A stretch of 49,998 nt of DNA, from the NCBI GenBank assembly GCA_021738345.1, contig JAIPCE010000004.1, forward strand, positions 1 to 49,998, written 5' to 3'. Below the pieces are notes generated by a model. It searched no databases and had not been told where the DNA came from. It saw only the letters and a list, made by a program, of their open reading frames with translations. The DNA comes from Rhodoferax sp. Lineage in GTDB: Bacteria; Pseudomonadota; Gammaproteobacteria; Burkholderiales; Burkholderiaceae_C. The position numbers and the translations under genes were made by a program. Below, piece after piece: positions 41,701 to 49,998 of the stretch. Numbering within the stretch: position 1 is the first letter of the stretch; every line of letters begins with the position of its first letter.

Positions 41701-43375
41701 TACCTCAGCGCGCGCCCGCCACCACACCACACTTTTGCTTGCTGCGGCGGTGGCAATGGCCTGTGCCGCGCTCCCAAGCGCTGCCCAAACCCCACCCGAC
41801 GCCGGGGCGTTGCGCCAACAAATCGAGCGCGACCGAGCCATGCCGCTGCCCAGCGAAATCGCCCCACCAAATCTTGCCACCCCTGCGCCCATGCAGCCCA
41901 CGGCAGGCCTTGCCATCACGGTCAAGCAGTTTCGCTTTACCGGCAACACCCTGCTCAGCGCGGACCAACTGGCACCGGTGCTAGCGGGCTACCTCAACCG
42001 TCCGCTCGATTTCACGCAGCTCGACGCGGCAACGGCTGACATAGCCACCATCTACCGCAGCGCCGGCTGGCTGGTGCGCGTCTTTTTGCCCAAACAAGAC
42101 GTGACCGACGGCGTGCTCACCATCCACATCGTCGAGGCCGTCTTTGGCGGCACCAGTCTCGACGGCCCGGAGCCACTGCGCCTCAAGCTGGCCCAAGTGC
42201 TAGACATTTTCAGCGGGCATCAAGCGACCGGCCAGCCCGTCAACACCCACGCGCTCGACCGTGCCCTGTTGCTGGCCGACGACCTTCCCGGTGTCGCCGT
42301 GGCGGGCACCCTGGTGGAGGGCAAAAAGGACGGCGAAACCGGCATCCGGCTCAAACTCTCGGACGAAGTCTTTGCCACGGGTGATGCCCACCTGGACAAC
42401 ATTGGCTCGCGCTCCACCGGGCCAGAGCGCTTAAGCGCCAATGTCTACCTCAACAGCCCGTTGGGTCTGGGCGACCAAGTCACGGCCAATCTGGCCCACA
42501 CCAAAGGGAGCGACTATGCACGCGCAAGCTTCACCGCGCCGCTGGGCCATGCGGGCTGGCGCGCGGGTGCCAATGCGGGCAAGCTGCGCTACCAAATAGT
42601 GGCCCCCGAATTTGCCGCCCTCAATAGCGTGGGCAGCTCCGACAGCCTGGGCCTGGAGGCCAGCTACCCCCTGATTCGCAGCCGCAGCCGCAACCTCTAT
42701 CTCAACCTGAACTACGACTTCAAGAGCTTTCACAACGAATCCAACGCGGCAGTGCAGTCCGACTATGCCAGCCGCAACCTCAGCCTGGGCCTATCGGGCA
42801 ACACCTTTGACGCCCTGGGTGGCGGCGGTGCCAACAGTGCCAGCCTGGCCCTGGTGGCAGGCCAAATCGCCTTGGGGCAACTCGATGTCGGCGAAACCCC
42901 GGCCCGCGAAGGTGGTTTTGGCAAACTGCGCTATGCCTTAAGCCGCCAGCAGGCCATCACCCGGGAGCTGTCCTTGTACGCCGCGCTCTCCGGTCAGCGC
43001 GCCAACACCCCACTCGATTCGTCGGAAAAGCTCTCTTTGGGTGGTGCAAGCGGCGTGCGCGCCTACCCTGCCGGCGAGGGCAGTGGCTCCAGCGGCCAAC
43101 TCGCCACACTGGAGCTGCGCCAGCGCCTGCCCCAAAGCGTGAATGTGCTGGTGTTTTACGACTGGGGTAATGTGAGCAACAGCGATGGCAGCCCCAGCTA
43201 CAGCCTGCAAGGCGCAGGACTAGCGCTGCACTGGCAGACCCCCATCGGTGCCAGCCTTAAAGCCACCTGGGCGCAGCGCATGGGCGACAACCCCAACCCC
43301 AGCGCCATGGGTACCGACCAAGACGGCACGCTCAACCGCAGCCGCTGGTGGCTCACCGCCAGCCTGCCGTTTTAA
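41693..43375 (+). CDS. TpsB outer-membrane transporter (ShlB/FhaC family)
   Basis: From ATG 41693 this gives 560 residues, overlapping the regulator by eight bases. A signal peptide (TTLLLAAAVAMACAALPSAAQ) is followed by a proline-rich stretch, POTRA-type regions at about 75-220 (VKQFRFTGNTLLSADQLAPV, then AGWLVRVFLPKQDVTDG), and a 16-stranded barrel ending in WWLTASLPF with the C-terminal Phe. The conserved loop-6 motif appears as GVRAYPAGEG. It secretes its partner TpsA across the outer membrane. The partner gene starts about 1.1 kb downstream, past a toxin-antitoxin pair. Confidence 0.93.
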   Translation: MPNTSARARHHTTLLLAAAVAMACAALPSAAQTPPDAGALRQQIERDRAMPLPSEIAPPNLATPAPMQPTAGLAITVKQFRFTGNTLLSADQLAPVLAGYLNRPLDFTQLDAATADIATIYRSAGWLVRVFLPKQDVTDGVLTIHIVEAVFGGTSLDGPEPLRLKLAQVLDIFSGHQATGQPVNTHALDRALLLADDLPGVAVAGTLVEGKKDGETGIRLKLSDEVFATGDAHLDNIGSRSTGPERLSANVYLNSPLGLGDQVTANLAHTKGSDYARASFTAPLGHAGWRAGANAGKLRYQIVAPEFAALNSVGSSDSLGLEASYPLIRSRSRNLYLNLNYDFKSFHNESNAAVQSDYASRNLSLGLSGNTFDALGGGGANSASLALVAGQIALGQLDVGETPAREGGFGKLRYALSRQQAITRELSLYAALSGQRANTPLDSSEKLSLGGASGVRAYPAGEGSGSSGQLATLELRQRLPQSVNVLVFYDWGNVSNSDGSPSYSLQGAGLALHWQTPIGASLKATWAQRMGDNPNPSAMGTDQDGTLNRSRWWLTASLPF

Positions 43376-43391
43376 GCGTGGGTTAGGTATG

Positions 43392-43446
43392 AAATCAGCC
43401 TCCAGCCCGCATGGAATTTGCGCCAGCAGCTACCTAAACGACAGCA
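43392..43446 (+). repeat. Short interspersed direct repeat, left copy
   Basis: AAATCAGCCTCCAGC, a variable middle, then AGCAGCTACCTAAACGACAG; the right copy is at 44231-44285 in the same orientation. Similar AGCAGCTA-containing intergenic repeats are common in Rhodoferax/Polaromonas genomes as I recall them. The pair flanks the toxin-antitoxin genes. Confidence 0.7.
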
Positions 43447-43463
43447 TCATTCGCGCCGTCGTA

Positions 43464-43706
43464 TCAAGCCAGCTCATCACCCGGCAGGGGTGGCGCATCC
43501 GGGCTGGCGGCAAGCCAGGCGTCAAAACCAGCCAAATTACCGCGCGCCGCACGTTCCTTGAAATAGGCTTCGGTTTTCAAGGCCGAGACCTTTTCGGCAA
43601 TGGCGGTCACAAAAAACTGGTTCATCGACACTTTTTCCTCTGCCGCCACCAAGCGGGCGTAGGCAAACAGCGACTCCGGCACCCTCAAAGCGTAGTTGGA
43701 CATCAC
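43464..43706 (-). CDS. Ribbon-helix-helix-like antitoxin
   Basis: An 80-residue protein beginning MMSNYALRVPESLFAYARLV and continuing EEKVSMNQFFVTAIAEKVSA, the strand-helix-helix pattern of CopG/HicB-type DNA-binding antitoxins; the acidic, proline-rich tail would bind the toxin. Its start overlaps the stop of the PIN gene (ATGA), so toxin comes first and antitoxin second in the transcript. It probably neutralises the PIN toxin and represses the pair's promoter. Confidence 0.82.
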   Translation of the reverse strand: MMSNYALRVPESLFAYARLVAAEEKVSMNQFFVTAIAEKVSALKTEAYFKERAARGNLAGFDAWLAASPDAPPLPGDELA

Positions 43707-44152
43707 ATTTCCCCTTGGTTTAACTGTTTCAAAAACTCTGCCGGGGTCAGTACCGGCAGTGCAAATTTCTGGGCTGCACCAAAGTCGCCCCCATTAAAAG
43801 TCACCAGCGCAGCTGCCCTGCCGTTCAAGGCCGTCTCCAGCACCATTTCGTCCGCTGCGTCACGTAATTGTGGGCGCCAAAGGTAATACAAATGAACCGG
43901 TTCAACCTGCAACACCAGTGCGTCCAGAAAAGCGTCCACGCTCTCCATACTTCGTTGACCCTGGGCCAACTGTTCTGGCCGCTTCAACACTGCTTCGTAT
44001 TCCAAAAACAGGGGAACCGAAGCCAACATGCAGAACTGGTTGGAGCGCAAAGCACCCAACAAAGCAAACGATGCACCGTTGCGGCTACGCGCTGCCGCCA
44101 CCAGCACATTGGTATCCAACACCACTCGGCTAAGTCTCATATTGCCGATCAT
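43703..44152 (-). CDS. PIN-domain toxin (putative RNase)
   Basis: A 149-residue PIN-domain protein of the putative toxin-component family. Acidic active-site positions are visible in VVLDTNVLVAA, in LRDAADEMVLETAL and in VTFNGGDFG. Such toxins cut RNA when released from the antitoxin. The start could be ATG 44152 or 44140; neither has a strong ribosome site. It is coupled to the downstream antitoxin by a 4-base overlap and reads against the tpsB-tpsA direction. Confidence 0.87.
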   Translation of the reverse strand: MIGNMRLSRVVLDTNVLVAAARSRNGASFALLGALRSNQFCMLASVPLFLEYEAVLKRPEQLAQGQRSMESVDAFLDALVLQVEPVHLYYLWRPQLRDAADEMVLETALNGRAAALVTFNGGDFGAAQKFALPVLTPAEFLKQLNQGEM

Positions 44153-44230
44153 ATTGCAACTGCGACAACCGCGATGGACAAATTCCGCGCGCTGCCATGT
44201 GGCGGCTTAAACAACCAAAAGCCAAGCATC

Positions 44231-44285
44231 AAATCAGCCTCCAGCGCCCGTCCTGCATGCGTAAGCAGCTACTCAAACAATAGCG
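44231..44285 (+). repeat. Short interspersed direct repeat, right copy
   Basis: AAATCAGCCTCCAGC followed later by AGCAGCTACTCAAACAATAG; partner of 43392-43446 in the same orientation, with the middle part diverged. Confidence 0.7.
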
Positions 44286-44317
44286 TCAGCCCGTCGCCTC
44301 GCCCCGCGAAGTCAATC

Positions 44318-44391
44318 GGGGTCAGAGCCAAATTTCGTTGGGGAGTTTCGCGCTCCGAAGGTGCTTTTGTCCTGAATTTGGATCTGACCCC
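44318..44391. repeat. REP-like inverted repeat
   Basis: GGGGTCAGAGCCAAATTT at 44318-44335 and GAATTTGGATCTGACCCC at 44374-44391 are inverted copies matching at 16 of 18 positions, 38 bases apart. GGGGTCAGA-type palindromes are typical of REP elements in related genomes. It lies 85 bases before the tpsA start, where a hairpin in the mRNA leader could affect expression. Confidence 0.75.
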
Positions 44392-44476
44392 AATCGCCTT
44401 CGCTACATCCCTTGCGCCAGCGAAGCCCCATCCAGTCAACACCGCCGCCTAGGCAAACCGTCAACCGAGCCGCACC

Positions 44477-47400
44477 ATGAACAAGTCTTACCGCCTCATT
44501 TACAACGACATCACCCAAACCTGGGTAGCAGCTTCTGAAATCACCAAGGGCCGGGGCAAGCGGGCATCGGGGGCGGTGTTGCTGGCCGGGGCGGGGCTGC
44601 TGAGCATGGCGGCATTGGCACCGGTCTATGCCGCACCGCCCAATGCAACTACCCCACCGGCAGCTACCCAGCTCCCCACCGGCGGGCAAGTGGTGGCCGG
44701 GCAGGCCAGTATCAACCAGAGTGCGGCCACCCTCAACGTCAACCAGACCAGCAACCGCGCTGCGCTGGACTGGCAGACCTTTAACGTCGGCAAGTCGGCC
44801 ACCGTCAACTTCAACCAGCCCAGCAGCAACAGCGTTGCCCTCAACCGCGTGGCAGATGCCAACCCCAGCCAAATCTTTGGGCGCATCAACGCCAACGGGC
44901 AGGTGTTTCTGAGCAACCCCAACGGCGTGTACTTTGCGCCCGGTGCCAGTGTGGATGTGGGTGGCCTGGTGGCCACCACGCACACAATTGGCCTGAGCGA
45001 CTTTATGGCCGGTAACGCCAAGTTTGAGCGTGCGGGCAGCACGGCGGGCGTGCTCAATGAGGGCGAACTCAAAGCCGCGCTTGGCGGCTACATTGCGCTG
45101 CTGGCCCCCGAGGTGCGCAACCAGGGCATCGTCATCGCCCAGACCGGCACCGTGGCGCTGGCTGCGGGCGAGGCCATTAGCCTGCACATTGAAGGCGGCA
45201 ACACGCTGGCGGGCATCAGCGTCAGCCCCAGCCTGATCGCCGCGCTGGTGGAAAACAAAACCTTGGTGCTGGCCCCCGGCGGGCTGATAATTTTGTCGGC
45301 CCAGGCCGCCAACAAGCTGCAAGGCGGCGTTATTAAGAACAGCGGCACGCTGGATGCCAGCAGCCTGGTCAGCCGGGGTGGGCACATTTTGCTGGATGCC
45401 TCTGAGCGCATTGAACACACCGGAGTCATCACCGCCGCAGGCAGCGCCACGCAGGCCGGGGGTCGCGTTGAAATCACCGCGCCGCAGGTCAGCTTGGCCG
45501 GCAGTGTGGACGTGAGCGGAGGCACCGGCGGCAGCGTACTGGTCAATGCCGCTGTAAGCCTGGTGGCGAGTGGCGACATTCTGGCACGTGGTCTGACAAC
45601 GGGCGGCGGGGCGGTGCAACTGACCAGCGCCCAAACGCTGGCCCTGCAAGCTACAGCGCAAGTGGATGTGTCTGGCGCTGGCAAGGGCGGCACCGTGGCG
45701 CTGACCGCAGGTAGCAGTTTGCAGCTTGCAGGCAGTCTTAAAGCCACAGGCGACGCCGGTGGTGCCGTCAGCCTGTCTGGCGGTGGCCCGGTAACCCTGA
45801 CCGATGCCGGTGTGGATGCCTCGGGCGACACCCAAGGCGGAACAATCACCGTGCGCGCTGACAAAACCCTGCGCCCGGCCAGCCAGGCTACATCCGGCCT
45901 GCTCGACCCCGCCAACCCGCTCAACGACCCCACCGCCCCGCCCGAAGACCGCCCGCTGGTGGCGCTCACGGGCAACACCACGCTGCGCAGCAATGGGCGC
46001 AGCGGTAAGGGCGGCGCAATTGAACTCACGGGTGATGGCCTCGCCATAGCAACAGGCACCACGCTGGATGCCAGTGGTGCAACGGCTGGCGGCACGGTGC
46101 GGGTGGCAGGTGACTTTGTCGCCTTGGGCGGCAACATCGGCGCGGATGGTGCCAGCGGTGGCCAAATCACGGTGGTCAGCCAGGGCACCTTGTCGCTGGC
46201 CGAAGAGGTGCATGCCAAAGGCCTGGCCGGTGACGGCGGCAGCATCAGCTACAGTGCCGGTGGGCGCATCATCGAAAACGACGGCAGCCACACCGATGCC
46301 TCGGGCACGCAAAACGGCGGCGCTATCACCGTTGAAGGCGGTCGCATCTTCAGTTCTGGCCGTTATGCCTCCACGGGGGCCACCGGGCAAGGTGGGCGCA
46401 TCGACATGACAGCTGTGCAGGACATCAATCTGCTCTCCGGCCATCTTGATGCCTCGGGTCAAACCCAGGGCGGTCTTATTCGCATTGGCGGTGCCTTCCA
46501 GGGCGGCAAAACCATCGACGCTGGTGGCGCTGCGCAGGGCACGCCGGAGCATGACCGCTTTGTCAACCGCTGGGGCACTTTGCCCAGCCTGCTCAATGCC
46601 CAAAAAACGCTGCTTAACGACAGCAGCACCCTCAACGTTTCTGCCAGCAAGGGCGAAGGCGGCAGCGCCATCGTCTGGAGCGATGCGCAAACCACCATGG
46701 TCGGCGCCATCACAGCTACCGGCAGCACGCGCGGCGGTGCGGTAGAAATATCCTCGGCCAACGAGTTGCGCCGCACCGACCTCATGAACGTCAACATCGG
46801 CAGTGGTGGCCAGTTGTTGCTCGACCCCAAAAACATCACCATTGGCAACGTCACAACCTCTACAGCCTGGAGCTATGCGGCCATCATGGGGCTGGGTTAC
46901 AACCCAGTCAGCAAGCTAGAGGCGAGTGACTTTTTCGGCAGTGCCGTGTCGCTCAATGCAGCGGGTGACCGCCTGGCGGTGGGTGCGTACGGCGATGACG
47001 GTTTGACCAATGCTGCGGGCAATAGTGGCGCGGTCTACCTGTTCAGCTTCACTGACACCGGCTTCGGCGGCGGCAAACTGCAAGCTACGCTGGGCAAGGG
47101 CTACAGCGGCGGGAAAAACATCAACGTGGCGGCGCTGGAAGTCAATGATTCTTTTGGCTATGCCGTGTCGCTCAACGCGGCAGGAGACCGCTTGGCGGTG
47201 GGGGCGTACAGAGATGGCGGCAGTGCCAACAGCACAACTGGATCAGGTGCGGCTTACCTGTTCAGCTTTAGCGACACCAGCTTCACTGGCGGCGCCCTGC
47301 AAGCCACGCTGGGAAAGGGTTACACCGGCAGCAAGGACGTCAACGTGACAGCGCTGGCGCTGGATGACAATTTCGGCAGTGCCGTGTCGCTCAACGCGGC

Positions 47401-49998
47401 GGGCGACAAGCTGGCGGTGGGGGCGCACAACGATGACGGTTCGACCAATGCTGTGAGCAATAGTGGCGCGGTCTACCTGTTCAGCTTCAGCGACACCAAC
47501 TTCACTGGCGGTACCCTGCAAGCCACGCTAGGCAAGGACTACAGCACCGGCAAAAACGTCAATGTGACCGCGCTAGCGGCGAGTGACGAATTCGGCTATG
47601 CCGTGTCGCTCAATGCGGCGGGTGACCGCCTGGCGGTGGGTGCTTTCAACGATAACGGCAGTGCCAACAACACAATTGGAGCAGGTGCGGTCTACCTGTA
47701 CAGCTTCAGCGATACCAGCTTCACTGGCGGTACCCTGCAAGCCACGCTGGGAAAGGGTTACACCACCGGCAAGAATGTTGATGTAACGCCGCTGGAAGCG
47801 TATGACAGGTTCGGCACCGCCGTCTCGCTCAACGCGACGGGCGACCGGCTGGCGGTGGGGGCGGTTGGAGACGGCGGTAGCAACAACGCGTCGATCAGAG
47901 GTGCGGTCTATCTGTACAGCTTCAGCGACACCAGCTTCACTGGCGGCACCCTGCAAGCAACTCTGGGTGCGGGTTATACCGGCGGTAAAAACGTGGATCT
48001 GTCGCAGCTTGTGTTTGCAGATGATTTTTTCGCCAACTCGGTCTCGCTCAACGCAGCGGGCGACCGGCTGGTGGTGGGGGCGTACTCAGATGCCGGTTGG
48101 AACAATATTGCGAGCGACAGTGGGGCGGTCTACCTGTTCAGCTTTACCGACACCAGTTTTAGTGGCGGCGCGCTGCAAGCCACCCTGGGCAGGGGTTACA
48201 GCGGCATCAAGGACATCAACGTGACAGCCCTGGAGGCGAGTGACCAGTTAGGCAGTGCCGTGTCACTCAACGCGGCCGGCAACCGACTGGCGGTGGGCGC
48301 GCCAGGGGATGACGGCAGTGGCAATGCCGTGAGCAACAGCGGCGCGGTGTCGCTGTTTTCATTCACTGACACCAGTTTCAGCGGCGGCACACTGCAAGCT
48401 ACGTTGGGCAAGGGCTATACCGGCGGCAAGAATGTCGATGTTGCGGCGCTGGAGGCGAGTGATGCGTTTGGTACCTCGGTCTCGCTCAACGCCACAGGCG
48501 ACCGGCTGGCGGTCGGGGCGGCAGGGGATGCCGGTAGCGGCAATAGCGTGGCAAACAGCGGCGCGGCGTACCTGTTTTCGTTCACCGACACCAGCTTCAG
48601 CGGCGGCACGCTACAGGCCACGCTGGGCAACGGCTACAGCGGTGCTAAGGATGTCAACATGACGGCGCTGGAGGCGAGTGATGGTTTTGGCGCCTCGGTT
48701 TCGCTCAATGCGGCGGGCGACCGCCTGGCGGTGGGGTCGCCCGGGGACGACGGCAGCAGCAATGGCGTGAGCAATAGCGGCGCGGTGTCGCTGTTTTCGT
48801 TCGCCGACACCAACTTCAGCGGCGGCACGCTACAGGCCACGCTGGGCAACGGCTACACCGCCGGTGCCAAGGATGTCAATCTAACGGCGCTGGAGGCGAG
48901 TGATGCTTTTGGTACCGCGGTCTCGCTTAACGCCACAGGCAACCGGCTGGCGGTGGGGGCATGGGGGGATTCTGGCCCCTCGAATGCAACAAGCCAAAGC
49001 GGCGCTGCGTACCTGCTCAGCTTCACTGACACCAGCTTCAGCGGCGGCACGCTACAGGCCACGCTGGGCAAAGGCTACACCGGGGGCAAGAATGTCGATG
49101 TAACGGCGCTGGAGGCGACAGATCGTTTCGGAACCTCACTCTCGCTCAACGCGGCAGGAGACCGATTAGCCGTGGGAGCACCCAAAGAAGACGGCAGTGG
49201 TAATTTTTATGCTGACGCAGGGGCGGTCTACCTGTTCAGCTTTAGCGACACCAACTTCACCACCGGCACCCTGCAAGGCACGATGGGCGCAAATTACTCA
49301 GGCGGCAAGAACGTTAGTACGTTCCAGCTGGGAAACGGTGACAACTTCGGCAGTGCCGTCTCGCTGAACGCGGCGGGCGACCGGCTGGCGGTGGGTGCAG
49401 CCCTCGACAATGGCAGCACCAATAAGTTGTCAGCCAGAGGCGCGGTCCACCTGTTCAGCTTCAGCGACACCAGCTTCACTAGCGGCACGCTACTAGGCTC
49501 GATGGGCAAATACCCCAATGGCTACGAGCCCTTGGGCAACGAAGTCAATTTAAACGTACTGGCCGCTCAAGACGCGTTCGGCACGTCGGTCGCGCTCAAT
49601 GCGGCGGGCGACCGCCTGGCGGTGGGGGCAGACCAGGATGACGCTAGTGACAATGCTACAAGCAACAGCGGTGCGGTCTACCTGTTCAGTTTCACTGACA
49701 CCAACTATGCCGGCGGCGCCCTGCAGGCCACGCTGGGCAAGGGCTACACCGGTGGCAAAAACGTCAATGTGACGGCGTTAGAGGCAGGGGATCGCTTCGG
49801 CTATTCAGTCTCGCTCAATGGGGCAGGCGATCGGTTGGCGGTTGGGGCTTTCCAGGATGGCGGCTCCGGCAATAGCGCAGCCGGCAGTGGTGCTGCGTAC
49901 CTGTTTTCGTTCAGCGACACCAGCTTCTCTGGCGGCACACAAGAGGCCAGGCTGGGCAAGGGCTACACCGGTACCAAAGACATCAATGTGCCGTTGGA
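44477..49998 (+). CDS. TpsA-type filamentous haemagglutinin-like exoprotein, 3' end beyond window
   Basis: An open frame of at least 1840 codons, running off the right edge. It begins with the extended signal peptide of large secreted adhesins (MNKSYRLIYNDITQTWVA) and a signal core (GAVLLAGAGLLSMAALAPVY). The TPS secretion domain follows to about residue 300, with RINANGQVFLSNPNGVYFAP near 145. A beta-helix section of Gly/Ala-rich repeats extends to about 800 (FDASGATAGG-like units; LLLDPKNITIG near 780). From about residue 815 the protein changes to FG-GAP-like repeats. It is the substrate of the TpsB encoded upstream. A C-terminal effector or anchor cannot be seen. Confidence 0.93.
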   Translation, partial: MNKSYRLIYNDITQTWVAASEITKGRGKRASGAVLLAGAGLLSMAALAPVYAAPPNATTPPAATQLPTGGQVVAGQASINQSAATLNVNQTSNRAALDWQTFNVGKSATVNFNQPSSNSVALNRVADANPSQIFGRINANGQVFLSNPNGVYFAPGASVDVGGLVATTHTIGLSDFMAGNAKFERAGSTAGVLNEGELKAALGGYIALLAPEVRNQGIVIAQTGTVALAAGEAISLHIEGGNTLAGISVSPSLIAALVENKTLVLAPGGLIILSAQAANKLQGGVIKNSGTLDASSLVSRGGHILLDASERIEHTGVITAAGSATQAGGRVEITAPQVSLAGSVDVSGGTGGSVLVNAAVSLVASGDILARGLTTGGGAVQLTSAQTLALQATAQVDVSGAGKGGTVALTAGSSLQLAGSLKATGDAGGAVSLSGGGPVTLTDAGVDASGDTQGGTITVRADKTLRPASQATSGLLDPANPLNDPTAPPEDRPLVALTGNTTLRSNGRSGKGGAIELTGDGLAIATGTTLDASGATAGGTVRVAGDFVALGGNIGADGASGGQITVVSQGTLSLAEEVHAKGLAGDGGSISYSAGGRIIENDGSHTDASGTQNGGAITVEGGRIFSSGRYASTGATGQGGRIDMTAVQDINLLSGHLDASGQTQGGLIRIGGAFQGGKTIDAGGAAQGTPEHDRFVNRWGTLPSLLNAQKTLLNDSSTLNVSASKGEGGSAIVWSDAQTTMVGAITATGSTRGGAVEISSANELRRTDLMNVNIGSGGQLLLDPKNITIGNVTTSTAWSYAAIMGLGYNPVSKLEASDFFGSAVSLNAAGDRLAVGAYGDDGLTNAAGNSGAVYLFSFTDTGFGGGKLQATLGKGYSGGKNINVAALEVNDSFGYAVSLNAAGDRLAVGAYRDGGSANSTTGSGAAYLFSFSDTSFTGGALQATLGKGYTGSKDVNVTALALDDNFGSAVSLNAAGDKLAVGAHNDDGSTNAVSNSGAVYLFSFSDTNFTGGTLQATLGKDYSTGKNVNVTALAASDEFGYAVSLNAAGDRLAVGAFNDNGSANNTIGAGAVYLYSFSDTSFTGGTLQATLGKGYTTGKNVDVTPLEAYDRFGTAVSLNATGDRLAVGAVGDGGSNNASIRGAVYLYSFSDTSFTGGTLQATLGAGYTGGKNVDLSQLVFADDFFANSVSLNAAGDRLVVGAYSDAGWNNIASDSGAVYLFSFTDTSFSGGALQATLGRGYSGIKDINVTALEASDQLGSAVSLNAAGNRLAVGAPGDDGSGNAVSNSGAVSLFSFTDTSFSGGTLQATLGKGYTGGKNVDVAALEASDAFGTSVSLNATGDRLAVGAAGDAGSGNSVANSGAAYLFSFTDTSFSGGTLQATLGNGYSGAKDVNMTALEASDGFGASVSLNAAGDRLAVGSPGDDGSSNGVSNSGAVSLFSFADTNFSGGTLQATLGNGYTAGAKDVNLTALEASDAFGTAVSLNATGNRLAVGAWGDSGPSNATSQSGAAYLLSFTDTSFSGGTLQATLGKGYTGGKNVDVTALEATDRFGTSLSLNAAGDRLAVGAPKEDGSGNFYADAGAVYLFSFSDTNFTTGTLQGTMGANYSGGKNVSTFQLGNGDNFGSAVSLNAAGDRLAVGAALDNGSTNKLSARGAVHLFSFSDTSFTSGTLLGSMGKYPNGYEPLGNEVNLNVLAAQDAFGTSVALNAAGDRLAVGADQDDASDNATSNSGAVYLFSFTDTNYAGGALQATLGKGYTGGKNVNVTALEAGDRFGYSVSLNGAGDRLAVGAFQDGGSGNSAAGSGAAYLFSFSDTSFSGGTQEARLGKGYTGTKDINVPL
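46922..49998 (+). repeat. Tandem FG-GAP-like repeats, about 219 bases each, 13 complete and one partial
   Basis: Each unit has the consensus FGxxVSLNAAGDRLAVGA, D-G-rich loop, SGAVYLFSFxDTxFxGG, LQATLGKGY, then xGKNVNVTALEA. Units begin near 46928, 47147, 47363, 47582, 47801, 48020, 48239, 48458, 48677, 48899, 49118, 49337, 49568 and 49787. The pattern matches FG-GAP/integrin-type beta-propeller blades. The 12th unit has an insertion (KYPNGYEPLGNE), and the 11th and 12th have diverged ends. The array continues past the window. Confidence 0.9.

Larger units (their letters stand above)
44153..44476. other. Region upstream of tpsA with repeats
   Basis: No gene is recognised. It holds the right copy of the flanking direct repeat and an inverted repeat of the REP type, and it must contain the PIN-gene promoter and any separate tpsA promoter. 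I could not pick out a convincing -35/-10 pair. Confidence 0.5.

Noticed and set aside
44312..46690. A 792-codon minus-strand open frame
   Set aside because: It lies opposite the TPS and beta-helix part of the tpsA gene, is low-complexity and matches nothing; the plus strand has the extended signal peptide and NPNG motif.
46922..49998. Regular repeats as a CRISPR array or satellite
   Set aside because: The period is about 219 bases, the frame stays open throughout and conservation follows codons, so it is a protein repeat.

Overview
The window looks like chromosomal DNA of a GC-rich betaproteobacterium, most likely a Rhodoferax/Polaromonas-type member of the Comamonadaceae. The grounds are a polyhydroxyalkanoate phasin, two Bug/TctC-type binding proteins with a TctBA pair, an IS66 remnant, a two-partner-secretion locus and short intergenic repeats of a kind common in that group. 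This placement rests on gene content, not on a marker gene. No rRNA, tRNA or CRISPR array was recognised.

Layout. (1) 1-10.3 kb: a signalling block bracketed by two diverged 245-bp direct repeats. It holds a cyclic-nucleotide-binding protein coupled to a metallo-beta-lactamase-fold/PilZ fusion, a phytochrome photosensory module behind a truncated chemoreceptor-like membrane protein, a phasin, an aldo/keto reductase, an EcsC-like protein, a bacteriohemerythrin and a PAS-PAS-GGDEF-EAL protein. (2) 10.4-12.0 kb: a VCBS/cadherin-like surface protein on the minus strand. (3) 12.3-19.2 kb: seven plus-strand genes that form the best candidate for an undescribed system. They encode a coiled-coil protein, a membrane-anchored Sel1-like protein, a secreted protein joining peptidoglycan-binding domains to a PotD/PotF-type polyamine-binding domain, a membrane coiled-coil protein, a PspA/IM30-like protein, a two-part AAA+ ATPase and a TerB-like protein. 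I read this as an envelope-stress machine with a periplasmic sensor. (4) 19.85-20.3 kb: a BLUF blue-light receptor.

(5) 20.5-36.3 kb: a catabolic locus. Eight minus-strand genes in close order encode a Zn alcohol dehydrogenase, a molybdenum hydroxylase (FAD subunit, [2Fe-2S]/Mo-N fusion and a separate Mo-C subunit), a Bug binding protein, a ThDP enzyme, an aldehyde dehydrogenase and an IlvD/Edd-type sugar-acid dehydratase. A divergent AraC regulator is followed by a second Bug protein and TctB/TctA. The logic is uptake of a carboxylate or polyhydroxy compound, oxidation of alcohol to aldehyde to acid, dehydration, and carbon-carbon cleavage or semialdehyde oxidation. The substrate cannot be read from sequence. 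(6) 36.4-39.8 kb: a hairpin-forming repeat, a lipoprotein, an RDD-pilin fusion and two small membrane proteins. (7) 39.8-40.8 kb: a decayed IS66-family element that supplies the start of the neighbouring membrane ORF.

(8) 41-50 kb: a two-partner secretion locus with an orphan OmpR-type regulator, the TpsB transporter and a very large TpsA exoprotein that runs off the window. Its C-terminal part is built from at least 14 FG-GAP-like repeats of about 73 residues. A PIN/ribbon-helix-helix toxin-antitoxin pair on the opposite strand, flanked by short direct repeats, lies between tpsB and tpsA.
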